Shown here: in pieces, positions 32,559 through 45,189 of the stretch | Numbering within the stretch: the stretch's first letter is position 1 | How the letters are laid out: the number at the start of each line of letters is the position of its first letter | Origin: Adenophora triphylla var. japonica | Taxonomy: Eukaryota > Streptophyta > Magnoliopsida > Asterales > Campanulaceae | Reading direction: 5' to 3' | NCBI GenBank assembly: GCA_022495995.1 | Contig: JAFEMH010001354.1 | Location: forward strand, 248,001-312,000 | DNA: 64,000 bases | The notes under the pieces: generated by a model | What the model saw: only the letters and a program-made list of their open reading frames with translations | What the model was told of the DNA's origin: nothing | The model's database searches: none | Program-made: the position numbers and the translations under genes

Positions 32559-34292
32559 CTAGGCCCAATCTACCATGTATCGAATACCCATGGACCTAAC
32601 ATGACCATCATGTTTAGCTTGCGAGAGAGCCTTAGTTAGTGGGTCCGCCACGTTGTCATCAGTGTCTACTCTGCATATCTTAACGTCTTCCCTTTCACAT
32701 ATCTCACGGATAATGTGGAAACGTCGAAGTATGTGTTTGGATCTCTGGTGTGATCTTGGTTCCTTTGCTTGTGCAATGGCACCATTGTTATCACAGTAAA
32801 GTTCAATAGGATCTCTGATGCTTGAAACGACTTCCAAATCACTAATGAACTTCTTGATCCAAAGCGCTTCCTTAGGCTGCATCGGATGCCGCTATGTACT
32901 CGGCTTCGGTTGTAGAATCAGCGACGGTACTTTGCTTGGAACTTTTCCAACTCACAGTGCCTCCATTAAGCATAAACAAAAATCCAGACTGCGATCTGAA
33001 ATCATCTTTGTCAGTTTGGAAGCTAGCATCTGTGTAGCCTTTGACTACAAGATCTTCTTCCATTCCTCCAAAGATCAAGAATGTATCCTTAGTTCTTCGT
33101 AAGTACTTAAGGATATTCTTGACTGCTATCCAATGTGGTTCACCGGGATCAGATTGGTACCTACTCGTCATGCTTAGAGCACACGAGACATCGGGTCTAG
33201 TACATAACATAGCATACATGATAGACCCAATTGCCGAAGCATATGGAATACCATTCATTCTCTTTCGCTCATCATTAGTCTTTGGACATTGATTCTTGCT
33301 AAGAGATATACCATGCAACATTGGCAAATTCCCTCTTTTAGAATTTTCCATTTGGAATTTTCTAAGGACTTTGTCAATGTAAGTACTTTGACTTAAACCA
33401 ATCATCCTCTTGGATCTATCTCTATAGATCTTGATACCAAGGATATATGCGGCTTCGCCCATATCTTTCATTGAAAAACACTTTCCTAACCAAGACTTAA
33501 CGATGCAAGTGCGAAACGTCATTTCCAATGAGTAAGATATCGTCGACATACAACACTAAAAATAGTGCCACGCTCCCACTAATTTTCTTGTATACACAAG
33601 GTTCATCTTCGTTCTTGATAAAACCAAACTCCTTGATTGCTTCATCAAAACGTAGATTCCAACTCCTTGAAGCTTGCTTCAATCCATAAATGGTTTACGC
33701 AACTTACACACCTTGTTAGAATTTTCTCGGGTGACAAAACCTTCGAGGTTGTATCATGTATACATCCTCAAGTAACTTCCCATTAAGGAAAGCTGTTTTG
33801 ACATCCATTTGCCATATCTCATAGTCATAATATGCGGTTATGGCAAGTAAAATTCTAATAGACTTAAGCATAGCTACGAGGCGAAAAGGTTTCATCATAG
33901 TCTATGCCATGAATACGCCTATATCCCTTAGCTACTAGCCTAGCCTTATAGGTGTGCACCTTCCCATCCATGTCGGTCTTCTTCTTGAAGACCCATTTGC
34001 ACCCTATGGTTTTTACACCTTCGGGTGGATCAATCAAGTTCCAAACTTGATTATCGGCCATGGATTGTAATTCGGACTTCATGGCTTCTTGCCATTTTTC
34101 CGAATCCGGAGCGGACATCGCTTCTTGATAGCAAGTGGGTTCATCATTTTCGATTAACTCCACTTCATCACTTTCCGTAACGAGAAATCCATATCTCTCG
34201 GGTTCGGATCGTGATCTACCACTTCGGCGAGGAACTTGTGCATCTTGAACCGGTTCCACAACGGTTTGTGAACTTGGTTCGGTTTCTACCAT
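32559..34292 (-). pseudogene. Reverse transcriptase and RNase H of element B, frameshifted
   Basis: The copia RT starts at MKSELQSMADNQVWNL with TIGCKWVFKKK and YKARLVAKGY. Then, in other frames, come AYYDYEIWQMDVKTAFLNG, YGLKQASRSWNLRFD-type sequence and LYVDDILLIGND with the YVDD box (about 33545-33556). RNase H follows (GYTDASFQTD, SWKSSKQSTVADSTTEAEY, ALYCDNNGAIAQ-type) and ends VRSMGIRYMVDWA. Frame changes near 33890, 33700, 33510 and 32880 break it. Each break is a small indel relative to the second copy at 39403-40622, which keeps several of these junctions in frame. Confidence 0.92.
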
Positions 34293-35389
34293 TGGTTCAA
34301 TGTTGTTTTCGGGTTCTCGAACTTCTTCGAGATCTATTTTACTCCCAGCTGGTTCCTTTGCGAAGAAACTCCTTTTCTAAGAAAGTACCATTTCGAGCAA
34401 CAAACACTTTGTTCTCGTTTCGGTTGTAGAAATAGTATCCTTTGGTTTCCTTAGGATATCCCACAAAAACACATTTATCGAGATTTAGGTGCTAGCTTGT
34501 CGAAGTTAACTTCTTGACATATGCATCACAACCCCAAATCTTCATGAAAGACAAACTAGGTTTTCTTCCATGCCACATCTCATATGGGGTCTTTTGAACC
34601 GATTTGGTAGGAACTCTGTTTTATAGTGAAAGCACGGCTTTCTAGTGCATGTCCCCCGAAAAGGATAAAGGAAGCTCAACTTGACTCATCATAGAGCGAA
34701 CCATGTCCAACAAAGTTCTATTCCTCCTTTCGGACACACCATTCCATTGTGGTGTTCGGGTGGAGAGAGTTACGAAACGATTCCACAACTCTTAAGATGA
34801 TGTCAAATTCTTGGCTCAAATATTCACCACCTCGATCGGATCGAAGTACCTTAATAGTTTTGCCAAGTTGATTTTGCACCTCATTTTGAAATATTCGAAA
34901 TATCTCAAACGATTCACTCTTATGTTTCATTAGATAAACATATCCAAATCTACTATAATCATCAGTGAATGTTATGAAGTACCGAAATCTTCCCCTAGCA
35001 TCGCTACTCATAGGCCCACATACATCGGTATGTATGAGTCCTAATAAGTCGCCCGCCCTTTCACCGGTTTTGGTAAATGGGTCCTTGGTCATCTTGCCAA
35101 GTAAACAAGATTCGCATGTCTCATATGATTCATAATCATGTGAGTCCAAAAATCCATCTTTGTGGAGTTTAGAAATGCGTTTCTCGTTTATATGGCCAAG
35201 ACGACAATGCCATAAGTAAGTGTGGTTTACATCATTGGGTTTAGATTTCTTGTTAATGTTATAGACATCATTATCGCGATTTTCAACATCAAGAATATAA
35301 AGGCCATTGAATGAAAGCAGTACAATAATGCATATCACTCTTGTAAATAGAAAATTTCTTATCACATATAAGAAAATTAAAACCTTCAT
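34293..35389 (-). pseudogene. Integrase region of element B, frameshifted
   Basis: The GAG-pre-integrase zinc domain (LWHCRLGHINEKRISKL, CESCLLGKM) is followed by the core with HTDVCGPM (first catalytic Asp) and LRSDRGGEYLSQEF (second Asp). After a frameshift near 34760 the remainder appears in another frame, with RNRTLLDMVRSMM at the catalytic Glu region and PYEMWHGRKPS further on. The variable linker to RT (about 34300-34480) is eroded. It joins cDNA to the host genome. Confidence 0.88.
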
Positions 35390-35418
35390 TATCCAAACAT
35401 GAAATCGAAATAATATTC

Positions 35419-36530
35419 CTACTTAAAGGCTGGAACGTAATAACAATTGTTCAAAACAAGTATTAGCCCACTAGGTAAAGTAACTTCATAAGTTCCTACG
35501 GCTAATGCAAAGAACTCTTGCTCCATTCCCCACACGTAGGTCCACTTCACCTTCCTTAAGCATCCTTCGTTCTTTAGACCACACTGCACATTTAAACAAA
35601 TGTGAGTTCCACATCCGGTATCTAATACCCAAGAACTAGAAGTAGATAGGAATATATCTATAACAAAGATACACGAAGTTGAAGCAACTCCTTTGCTCTT
35701 CTTCGGTGCTTCCTTGTATTTTGCGCAATTTCTCCTCCAATGTCCAATCTCATTGCAATGGAAGCAGATTGCGTCCTCTTGGGACTTAGGCTTAGCCTCT
35801 TTAGGCTTGGAGGCCTCTTTGGGCTTGGCAACCTTTGCCTTAGGATTAGCAACCTTTGCTTTTCCTTTACCCTTGAACCCTTTCCCCTTGTTAACCATTA
35901 GCACTTGATCGGTCTTCTTCTCGACAATATTGGTTTCCTTGATAGTCAACATTTGAACTAACTCGGAAAGGTTTCTATTCATTCCACCCATGTTATAGTG
36001 CATTATGAAATGACTAAAACTTTTAGGTAATGAATTCAATATTATGTCGGTAGCCAACTCTTGGCTAATTGGAAAACCGAGCCTTTCAAGATGCTCAATG
36101 TGGCCCTTTAACTTGAGCATGGGGACCGACGGCTTGTCCTTCACTCATCTTGCATGAGGTCAAGGATGCAACCTTGTGTTGTACCTTTCTTGCCTAGCTT
36201 GAATTTGGAACATTTCCATCGGCCGATTGTTTAAGTCGATTGTCCCCCAGTGCTCAAGATTCTTCGAAGACTCTTGCACATGGCGGAGAGCATAAGGCAA
36301 CTAACATCTATAGAGTCACGCTTGTGCTTGAGATATTGTTCCCTTATTGCCCTAGCGGCATTGGCGGCGGGTTCGGAGTGGAATAGGTTCGGTGAGACGT
36401 ACGGTTTCTCCTCTTGTTTGAGAACAATTCTCAAACTACGGATCCAATCCATATAGTTTGTACCATTCTCTTCCAACTTTTCCTTCTCAAGGACGGATCG
36501 CGGTGAAAAGTGATTATTGTTTGATGCCAT
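35419..36530 (-). pseudogene. Gag and protease of element B, frameshifted
   Basis: It starts at ATG 36530 (MASNNNHFSPRSVLEKEKL) with the copia gag motif TNYMDWIRSLRIVLK. A frame change near 36140 follows, then the gag core (LGFPISQELATDIILNSLP), a Lys/Ala/Pro-rich stretch, the CCHC zinc knuckle CFHCNEIGHWRRNC (about 35715-35760) and the protease motif WVLDTGCGTHIC with Asp-Thr-Gly (about 35600-35635). This is the usual copia order, with PR before IN. Confidence 0.9.
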
Positions 36531-38014
36531 TTATTCTACAAAAAGATATACATAAAATATGAACACATATAAGTAAACATATCATATGAGAAGTATAGTG
36601 CATTTAAATAAATGCTCCCACTAAATTATACACCTTCAAATGCAAATAAGCATAATATACATTTAATGGGCTAAGATCCAACTTTAATTCAATTTCAAGT
36701 TTGCTATGGCAAACCGCTCAAAATTAAATTAATTAGGTAGAAAACATCAATCATATCACATATATGACTCTTAGATCTTTTATGAGATCAATTCAAGACA
36801 TCATATGTCTAGGCATATTTTAATCTCATCTTATGCCTTGGGTCCAAAACCATTTTGATAACCCAATTAAGTTCATTCACTTTAAAACGTATAGGAACCA
36901 CCATTTCCTCATCTTGCTCGCATTCGAATAGAATCAAAGCACCTTGCTATGGCAAGCCCACCCAAAACTATCCGAATGGTCTCAAGTGTTTTTAATCATG
37001 AATTGGCATAAAGAACTTAAAAGTTAAATGAAGGTTCTTTAAAGGTAGATTATAAGCATATCAGAAAGATAGTCAAAATCATGCACCAGGTAAGTTCCCA
37101 GGAAGATAGGTGAGCCGCAAGGACTTCTTAAGTACCAACTCTTCCTTAGACAGAACTCTCCTAGACATGCATAATTAGAAATCAACTCTGATTAGGCAAC
37201 ATAATCCTTACCTTTTATAAACAATCAGTTCCCTTTTAAATTTCGCGTATTTATGACTTGTTTCCATAAACAATCATAAGATCCAAAATTTACAATGTCT
37301 AAATCTAAACATATTAGGAAACTAAATATCATGTTTCAACTAAACATCTAATTTTAATAATTCTTAACATGTAAGAACAAATAAAACATGCATCGCAATA
37401 ATTATTAAAATCATATTTTAATCAATTAATCATGCATATCAATGAATCAATCTAGCATGGACTTATAAACTCAATTTTATAACATCCAGATTTTTCATAT
37501 ATATATATTGCAATAATTATTAAAATCATATTTTAATCAATTAATCATGTATATCAATGAATCAATCTATCGCGGACTTATAAACTCAATTTTATAACAT
37601 CCAGATTTTCATATCAACATATCAGATTGTAAACACAATCACAGAATAGCGTAAAATTTGAACAAACGGTTACGCTCGGTTATGGCTTGTTATGTCGCGT
37701 GACAACATCGGCCGAAGGCTTAATATGTCGCGCGACCTAACATGCCGATTAACCTAATTCCACATGGCTCGATATGTCGCACGACATAGGCGCAAGGTTA
37801 CGAGATTTCCGAGATTCGAACCAATACAGATTACAGCCAATTAAATCACATAAAACAGCCTTTTTACAGATTTAATTCAGCATAAATTGAAAATGATTTT
37901 CACATTGTTTCACATAAACAATTAAAAATTCTATCACATACAAAACATGCAATAAGCATATAAACAATTTATATCTTAAACCTAGCATGTTAATTCAAAC
38001 TTAATCATACGAAC
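36531..38014 (-). other. Untranslated leader of element B
   Basis: About 1.5 kb, AT-rich, without a coding frame. A phrase ATTGCAATAATTATTAAAAT is directly repeated about 110 bp apart (near 37396 and 37507), with its surroundings also duplicated. Words such as TATGTCGCGCGAC recur here (about 37690-37775) and in the LTRs. Confidence 0.7.
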
Positions 38015-38028
38015 GGGGCTCGATACCA
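38015..38028 (-). other. Primer-binding site of element B, initiator tRNA-Met type
   Basis: Minus-strand TGGTATCGAGCCCC lies 3 nt after the LTR. The usual plant copia site is TGGTATCAGAGC, complementary to initiator tRNA-Met. This one carries a 1-nt deletion or change in its middle. Confidence 0.8.
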
Positions 38029-38031
38029 CTT

Positions 38032-39388
38032 TGTTGGGTTTTACGGGTCCATGCGCGGCGGAATTAAGCATTAAAAACATAAAACCCAAGAAGCCCTAGG
38101 ATCCGTTCTATACAATTAATTTGAATACCTATGAGATAGAATTAAACCAACCTTGAAACGCTTTCCGGTCTTGAGCTATCGAACGATTTGATTATGTGAT
38201 ATCGAATCACAAACTTCGTTCTTCAACTTGCTTGAACTCTAGGCCTTGATCGATGAACGAGCGAAGACCCTCTTTTGGTATCCACACCTTTGAATGAATC
38301 CAAGAACAATTTCTTGTTGATTGCTAGATCTAAACCTTGAAGAATATTGAGAGAATTTGATTGTGAATTTTGCTTTAAAATTTCGGCTGACCTTTAGGTC
38401 TGACAGAACCCTTGTATTTATACTACAATAGTGTAAATACCTCTTCTAATCGAATTAGGAGAGACGAGTTTGTCAAAAAACGCGTATTGGCCTATTATGT
38501 CGCGCGGTATATCAAGCCATTGGCTTGATATGTCGCGTGACATAAGTAGCCGGTTACGAGCCTCTCAATCATTCTTCCTCCGGTTTAACCAATTCATTCT
38601 AGTTGTGTGTGACCCAATAGGATTACATCATGTTGGCAATGAGTTCGATCATATCGAACCTCATAAGACATAAGCGGACTCTAGCAAGCCATTATGTCTA
38701 CCCAAATAATGCAACGTAAGAGTTCACGTTTCCCGGTGTACTTCCATTTATCCCTTTGTCTCACGATGTCATATTTGAACACAAGTCATGGTCCTTGTCA
38801 ACTTGTTATTGTTCAATGCTTTCTCGATTCTTGAGTATAATGATAATTCCAATCATATTGGGGTACGGCCATACACTTTCATCATTATCACTCATCGAGG
38901 GCCCAAGCATAACATCTCTCTTCCGAGGGACAAATTCCTTTTGACTTATCATCCTTCCCATCATGAATCCGATCATGCCAATGATAGCCTTTATAGATAT
39001 CGTGTTAAGATATCGTTTGACTAAAATCAAACATGACTTTCATCATATGTAAGGTTATGATAGTCTTAGGTCTAGGAAATAAATGAAGTAACCGTATGAG
39101 ATTTAAGTATGACATTTTGACCATGACATAAATCTCATGCGGGTCATGTCCGATCACTTGTTCTCTAACAAGTATCCATAATTTCAATGTGCATCTCTTA
39201 TGCATATAATCATCACATGATTATCCATTGACAATTATACTAATTTATTCTCTTAATAATTAGGGACAGAGATTATTATAAACAAATATACAAAACATAT
39301 AATAATCAAATAATAAACATCTCATATAATAATAAATAATGTCAACACATAAGTCTATCAATCATAGGCCTAGGGCATAACACCAACA
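38032..39388 (-). repeat. Shared middle LTR of element B
   Basis: 1357 bp, nearly identical to 31185-32544. The few differences include a small indel at 38404 (tgacagaacc versus tgatgaac), a missing AA at 38734 and a changed phrase at 38551. The TATA-like element is at 38415-38422. It functions as 5' LTR of the full copy. Confidence 0.95.
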
Positions 39389-39402
39389 GTCTCCCACTTG
39401 CA

Positions 39403-40622
39403 CTAGGCCCAATCTACCATGTATCGAATACCCATGGACCTAACATGACCATCATGTTTAGCTTGCGAGAGAGCCTTAGTTAGTGGGTCCGCCACGTTGT
39501 CATCGATGTCTACTCTTGCATATCTTAACGTCTTCCCTTTCACATATCTCACGGATAATGTGGAAACGTCGAAGTATGTGTTTGGATCTACTGTGTGATC
39601 TTGGTTCCTTTGCTTGTGCAATGGCACCATTGTTATCACGGTAAAGTTCAATAGGATCTCGATGCTTGAAACGACTTCCAAATCACTAATGAACTTCTTG
39701 ATCCAAAGCTGCTTCCTTAGCCGCATCAGATGCCGCTATGTACTCGGCTTCGGTTGTAGAATCGGCGACGGTACTTTGCTTGGAACTTTTCCAACTCACA
39801 GTGCCTCCATTAAGCATAAACAAAAATCCAGACTGCGATCTGAAATCATCTTTGTCGGTTTGGAAGCTAGCATCTGTGTAGCCTTTGACTACAAGATCTT
39901 CTTCCATTCCTCCAAAGACCAAGAATGTATCCTTAGTTCTTCGTAAGTACTTAAGGATATTCTTGGCTCGCTATCCAATGTGGTTCACGGGATCAGATTG
40001 GTACCTACTCGTCATGCTTAGAGCACACGAGACATCGGGTCTAGTACATAACATAGCATACATGATAGACCCAATTGCCGAAGCATATGGAATACCATTC
40101 ATTCTCTTTCGCTCATCATTAGTCTTTGGACATTGATTCTTGCTAAGAGATATACCATGCAACATTGGCAAATTCCCTCTTTTAGAATTTTCCATTTGGA
40201 ATTTTCTAAGGACTTTGTCAATGTAAGTACTTTGACTTAAACCAATCATCCTCTTGGATCTATCTCTATAGATCTTGATACCAAGGATATATGCGGCTTC
40301 GCCCATATCTTTCATTGAAAAACACTTTCCTAACCAAGACTTAACAGTCTGTAGTGCAGAAACGTCATTTCCAATGAGTAAGATATCGTCGACATACAAC
40401 ACTAAAAATAGTGCCACGCTCCCACTAATTTTCTTGTATACACAAGGTTCATCTTCGTTCTTGATAAAACCAAACTCCTTGATTGCTTCATCAAAACGTA
40501 GATTCCAACTCCTTGAAGCTTGCTTCAATCCATAAATGGATTTCTGCAACTTACACACCTTGTTAGAATTTTCTGGACTGACAAAACCTTCAGGTTGTAT
40601 CATGTATACATCCTCAAGTAAC
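39403..40622 (-). pseudogene. RT and RNase H of the truncated upstream copia copy
   Basis: From LLEDVYMIQPEGF through LYVDDILLIGND to CARVDIDDNVADPLTKAL-type sequence. One frame (39971-40720) covers RT up to SMTSRYQSDPVNHIG. RNase H follows in two further frames, with breaks near 39960 and 39720. It is the same family as the full copy but with independent indels. Everything upstream in the element (gag, PR, IN and the RT fingers) is missing. Confidence 0.9.
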
Positions 40623-40671
40623 ACCCAGGGACGTGAACGTGAACGTGAACAGAGTAGCGATCGCGCACAGA
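40623..40671 (-). pseudogene. 49-bp remnant of beta of element A between elements B and C
   Basis: Read on the minus strand and joined to 56738 after removal of C, it continues beta in frame without a stop (WDGFSL then CAIATLF, FTSLG). The same region of beta in C (LFCSFLSPWG) is similar. The last 5 bp (ACAGA, 40667-40671) are the target duplication of C. It contains a GTGAAC triplication. Confidence 0.7.
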
Positions 40672-42213
40672 TGTAAGTACCCAAATCTGGCTCATGCCTT
40701 CCGGTTAATTTTCCCGACATTTCGGTAAATTTTTCGGTAATTCCCCGGACCTTCCTAGTGTTCCGGAAATGTCCTGGAACAGTCCAAATTTAAATTAGGG
40801 CTGTAAGGAGCCTTCCTAATTAAGAAAACACGTTTTTCTTAATTAGGGAGAAGCTTCTAGAATAATGCCACCTTGCATGGTTCTAGAATGCTGAGTCATT
40901 GTGGATAAGACCGCACGGCCTCATTTGCAGAAAGGGCACTGCACTCGCACGGCTTCATTAGCCTTATCCAGACTGCCTATAAATAGAGCCCTCCTCTACC
41001 CATTTCAAAAAACAACAACAACACAAACAATCACACACACACACACACTCCATAGCAGTCCAGACGTGAAGAAAAACCCTTGAAGGCTCAAGAAGGCGAA
41101 GAAGAAGCTCAAGAAGCCATCTCCCTCCTCCTTGAAGACCCAAGAAGAACCTCTCCTCCTAGCTCCGTCCAAAGAAGCGAAGGAAACGATTGGTAACCTC
41201 GCACGCCCTAACCTTGCATTTTAATTGATATACTTGCTCATTGCATTCATATATCTTGCTTGGGACTTGGCATTTATTCATAAAGATCATATCTTTATCA
41301 CCCCCTTTCCCCTTTGCATGCATTAAGACCTCATTTGTCATAAAAATGTAGTCTTTTTCATAAAGGTGCATCCTTTGCACCTAAAATCCCTATTTTCCAA
41401 TAAAAATGTTATCTTTATGCATCATTTGCATAAAAATCAAATCTTTATGCATCATTTGCATAAAGATCATTTCTTTAAATCAAAAGGCATCATTTGCTAA
41501 AACCAAAATGTCATCTTTTCATTAAAGAGTCATTTTTTTTATCATGCATTTCCCCTTTCCCCCAACCTTGGAACGGACCGGTGTAAAAGTTCTCATCTTT
41601 GCATCGTTCCTTCCATTAAAGGTTCATGATTTCTTTAGGAAAAGGATAACCTTGAACCCTATATCTCCGATTATCGCTTAAGAATGAGTATGAAGCCTCT
41701 ATACGAGCTCGACCGTCTTAAAGCGTAGGATTGATGGGCTAAGGACATTCCTTCCTAAAGAACCTCATCTTTGACCCAAAAGAGAGTCATTCTCTCGATC
41801 ACGCAAGTCCCGAGGTTTAAAATGCGATGATCACAAGTCATAAGATGAGGACGGGATCATAATCCCAAATACATAAATTCCAAGGAATCCCGAGCGACAA
41901 CCAACAAATGGTTTGTACGTCCGGAAGACAACTTGGGACATTCCCCCCCTTATTTTCAAACACATGCACACAAAGAAAGCACGCAAGCAAACATGATTAA
42001 TGAAATCTAGGGAGACTTGCTCCGGCAAGGCACTTTGGGTGAACGCCAAACGTTCTTCCCAAGGGGTAACTTAACCTCCGAACCCATAAAACCTTTTTTT
42101 CAAAGTTTTGAGGTAATCAAAATGGCGTGGCGACTCCGTTTTTCAAATAACTCGGATGTCTTCAAACTCGCGTGAATTCCAATAAACAAAAAAATTTTGG
42201 GCACACATTCACA
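40672..42213 (+). repeat. 5' LTR of element C
   Basis: 1542 bp from TGTAAGTACCC to CACATTCACA. It is colinear with 55189-56732 with only scattered differences (for example CTTCCGG versus CTTCCTG near the start). It contains many ATAAAGATCAT and TGCATCATTTGCATAAA words in the middle. Confidence 0.96.
40910..40985 (+). promoter_or_regulatory. LTR promoter of element C: TATA box and paired palindromic motif
   Basis: TATAAATA (40978-40985) is preceded by two copies of the motif: ACCGCACGGCCTCATTTGC (40910-40928) and CTCGCACGGCTTCATTAGC (40944-40962). The 3' LTR has the same arrangement (55424, 55454, TATA 55490-55497). The motif core GCCGCACGGC also precedes both antisense genes of C. Confidence 0.6.
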
Positions 42214-42216
42214 GTT

Positions 42217-42236
42217 TGGCGACTCCGCTGGGGATC
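42217..42236 (+). other. Primer-binding site of element C, tRNA-Arg type
   Basis: TGGCGACTCCGCTGGGGATC, 3 nt after the LTR, matches the complement of plant tRNA-Arg(ACG) except for one base, the same base as in element A. Confidence 0.92.
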
Positions 42237-43900
42237 ATCCCAAAGGAGAAAAGCTTTATTTTCAAAACAAAAGTCGATACTTGGTATATAGGTGGACCCC
42301 ACTTACCCTTCCTGTATCGCTCCCTAACCCGGGGCTTGGGATAACAAGGTGGTTTAACAATCCCACGTACCAGTATCCCTTTTTTAAAAAAAAAAAAATT
42401 TGAAAAAAATACAAAAAGCTTTTCCCTTTGAGCGGGTTAGACTCCCATCGCCGATTTCATTAATCGTGCTTGCTTTCTTTACCATGCATTGCATCATTTG
42501 CATCTTGGAATCAGGCATACTTTGAACGGGAAACAACCCGAAAAAAATAGCAAAAGGAGTGGAACCCGGAAAATTGATCCATGCAAGCCGTACGGCTAAT
42601 CCTCATAGGATTCTCGACCATACGACCTCGCCTGGCAATTCCACCAGAAAATCATGGTTAATCTGGGACCCTAGCAGCTTGGGGCTATTCAAACTCCATG
42701 GATCGACCGGCTCCTTAAAATTTACGTGCTTATGTGTTGCATTTTCCCCGTCCCGAAAATCATTCCTTTAAAACACATTTATGAAAATCTCTGTTTTAAC
42801 TCAAAAAGGAACATTTTTAGGAGACCGCACACTACGCGCACCCGATATATCCCGTACACTTTTGCACGCACGTCCTTCAAACCCGAGGGTGGTTCCACTG
42901 CACACGGACAGCCTTACGATGCTCCCGGGCGCGCACGGAATCATCCCAACCTCCCCAATGGCAAATGCGGTGTCGACCAATGCACAAACGTGTCACACGT
43001 TTCAAAAATCCGTGACTTTTGGTTGGTTTTTGGTCTAGTCCGTGTCATATAGCCCAGCTTGCATACCCACGTAAAGGTCAAGCCTTAGCTCATAATCGGA
43101 AACCAAGATTTTCGCTCAAGCGAAATTCTCGCCGAAATTCCGACAAGGAAAAATCGGTGGGATCTTGACTCCGACATTGACTATTGACCTTGACCCGCAC
43201 GGAATGCGTAAGAGTCAAGACCAAGTCTTTGCCAAAATAAAAGATCTTTCGCTCAAGCGAAGCTCGCCAAAATTCCGACAAGGAAAAATTGGCAAGATCT
43301 TCGACCCGGCATTGACTTCGATTCCGACTCGCGCACCGCGTATGCAACGAAGTTCAATGTGACACCGTGTCATCCGGCTTTTGCCGCCCGACCCATGCCT
43401 ATTATATTCTGGACATTACCGAAAGTCAAAAACCGTCATTCGCTCAAGCGAAACTCTGTCGAAGATCCGTCGAGGCGCAGAGACGAGACTTTCACGGTAT
43501 TGCCTTGACTATAATCCGCATCGCTCGTGCGTTGAAAGGTCCTATGACCCGCTAGACCCGATAGGAGCGTTTCTTACTCTCGGTCGGTGGGATCCGCGTG
43601 CCCTATAGGACCTCGCCCGGGCCGCCCACCCCGGGAGGTCGAAATACAGTGGAATACGAGGGGCTTATAGACGTAGTGACGGAACCCACCGATCCAGATC
43701 TAGAGTAGTTGTGAAAAAGAAGGGCGTAACCCCTTTTCCAACCAAATAGATATTAATAAAAGACACTGTTTTAAGTAAACTTGAAGATTCTAATTTGCAT
43801 ATTGCCCGAGCCTTCACTCTAAACACCTACCCCGAGTCTAAACCTTTCCTATCCCTTTCCCGCAGCCGAGAAAGAAGTGGGTGAGAACACCGGGTCGGGC
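42237..43900 (+). other. Leader of element C
   Basis: About 1.7 kb colinear with the leader of A, with no supported gene. Duplicated phrases such as TCGCTCAAGCGAA (about 43108, 43248 and 43438) are perfect small palindromes (TCGCTcAAGCGA-like) repeated three times. Confidence 0.65.
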
Positions 43901-43959
43901 CGACTTGTTAGCGCAGAATCCTCGTACAGCCGCCGTAATCCTCGCCTTGTCGCCTTTTC

Positions 43960-44350
43960 AAGGTCAAATGGCCAACATGGTAATCCACCACGGTAATGAC
44001 CAAGCAATGGGAGGGGCTATCCCAGCTCAACCCAAGCCTCACATCTCGGTATGATGTATGTGATTGCGAAGACCGCCTCGAGTATGAGTATCAAGAATGG
44101 ATCAATGAGGACGCTCCTTCAAGGAAGAAGAAGAAGAGAAAGTCCACACAAGAAGCTTAAGGAAAGATATGAAGCCGGGGACAAGAGCGTAGGAACTTTA
44201 GGAGAGCCTTCGTGCAAGTTCGACTACTATGTCGCTTATGCCAAGGAACCCGTCAAGGAACCCGTCACCCCAAGCACAAATCCAGCCGATACCCCCGTGT
44301 ACAAAGTGATCCTCTTGAAGCGTAAAGTGCTGAATTTGTGGCCATCGTAA
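43960..44350 (+). pseudogene. Gag remnant of element C
   Basis: Only the spacer that follows the zinc knuckle in A is left: YDVCDCEDRLEYEYQEW, then KKLKERYEAGDKSVGTLGEP and FDYYVAYAKEP. It matches A at YDVCDCSACLEYES and SVGTLGEPSGRFDYY. Capsid, zinc knuckle and PR1 are missing, because the leader joins almost directly to this segment. One frame change lies near 44100. Confidence 0.75.
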
Positions 44351-45180
44351 AGTTCAATGAGAAGCTAGCAGATCTAGAAGCGCAACACGTAAAAGCCTAT
44401 TGAATACGTAGCCGAGTCAAGGAAGAATTAAGACCCCCTCGAAGAAGACTTCATCAAAGATTATCCAAAGCCAACCCTTCTATTGGCTACACCGACAAGG
44501 TCGTGGTGTCCAAGATCGCAAAGAGAAAATGAGTTATCGCAGATGCATTGATAAGATGAGCCGAACCCTTCAAATAATGAGTCCAGCCGCTACGGAAGAG
44601 CTAGCCGAAAGATTGCAACAAGTTACTTTAGTTCCTCTCACCATCTTTCCACAAGCATCGCCCGTTAATGATTTCCGGCAAGCTTTTGATCGCCCGTAGT
44701 CTCCAACTTTCGAACAACGCCGGCAAGACCGCTACTCCCTGTGGCAACAAAGAAGAAGGAGTGAGATCCCGGCCCAACCCTTGTCAAGTTCCCTCGAGTC
44801 AATAAGTAGTGTAGGGTCCAGAGTCTATGTTGTCTTTTCTGGCTTGAGTCAGAATCTTCGAATTCCTGGGCCCTCGTAGTCATCCGAAGGCCTCACGCCC
44901 GAGGATTATGAAAATGTAATCGATGTCATCTTTCCCCTTATCTTGAATGAAATGACAAATCTTTCGATTATCCTCTTATTGCCAACTTAACAAATGATAA
45001 ATTAACTCAAAACTTAACAACAGCTTAATGATGAATCATTTGAACAAGATGCAAACACACTAAACGAACAATACATTAAAGAAATCTTTAAGCAAAAAGG
45101 TTTCGTAAAAGAGGAAAACCGGGCCCAAGCCGCCGAGGAGATTTTGATAAGTGTGAACTTGGGTACTATTGAGGAACCTA
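44351..45180 (+). pseudogene. Degraded interval between gag remnant and RT, element C
   Basis: Short coding-like fragments (FVAIVKFNEKLADLEAQ, FIKDYPKPTLL) are followed by the phrase ATGACAAATCTTTCGATTATCC and onwards, which parallels the DNA just before RT in A (26290-26400). No protease active site is visible here. No domain is recognised. Confidence 0.45.
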
Positions 45181-45189
45181 AAGAGACAC

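Larger units (their letters stand above)
31185..40622 (-). mobile_element. Element B: Ty1/copia retrotransposon array nested in beta of element A
   Basis: Minus-strand order from high to low coordinate: partial internal region (40622-39389, RT and RNase H only), LTR (39388-38032), initiator-Met primer site, complete internal region (gag, PR, IN, RT, RNase H), LTR (32544-31185). The middle LTR therefore serves as 3' LTR of a truncated copy and 5' LTR of a full copy. The truncated copy stops abruptly at 40622 within RT. The low-coordinate flank is in beta of A; the high-coordinate flank is the next piece of beta after loss of roughly 40 nt, so no target duplication is left. Confidence 0.9.
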
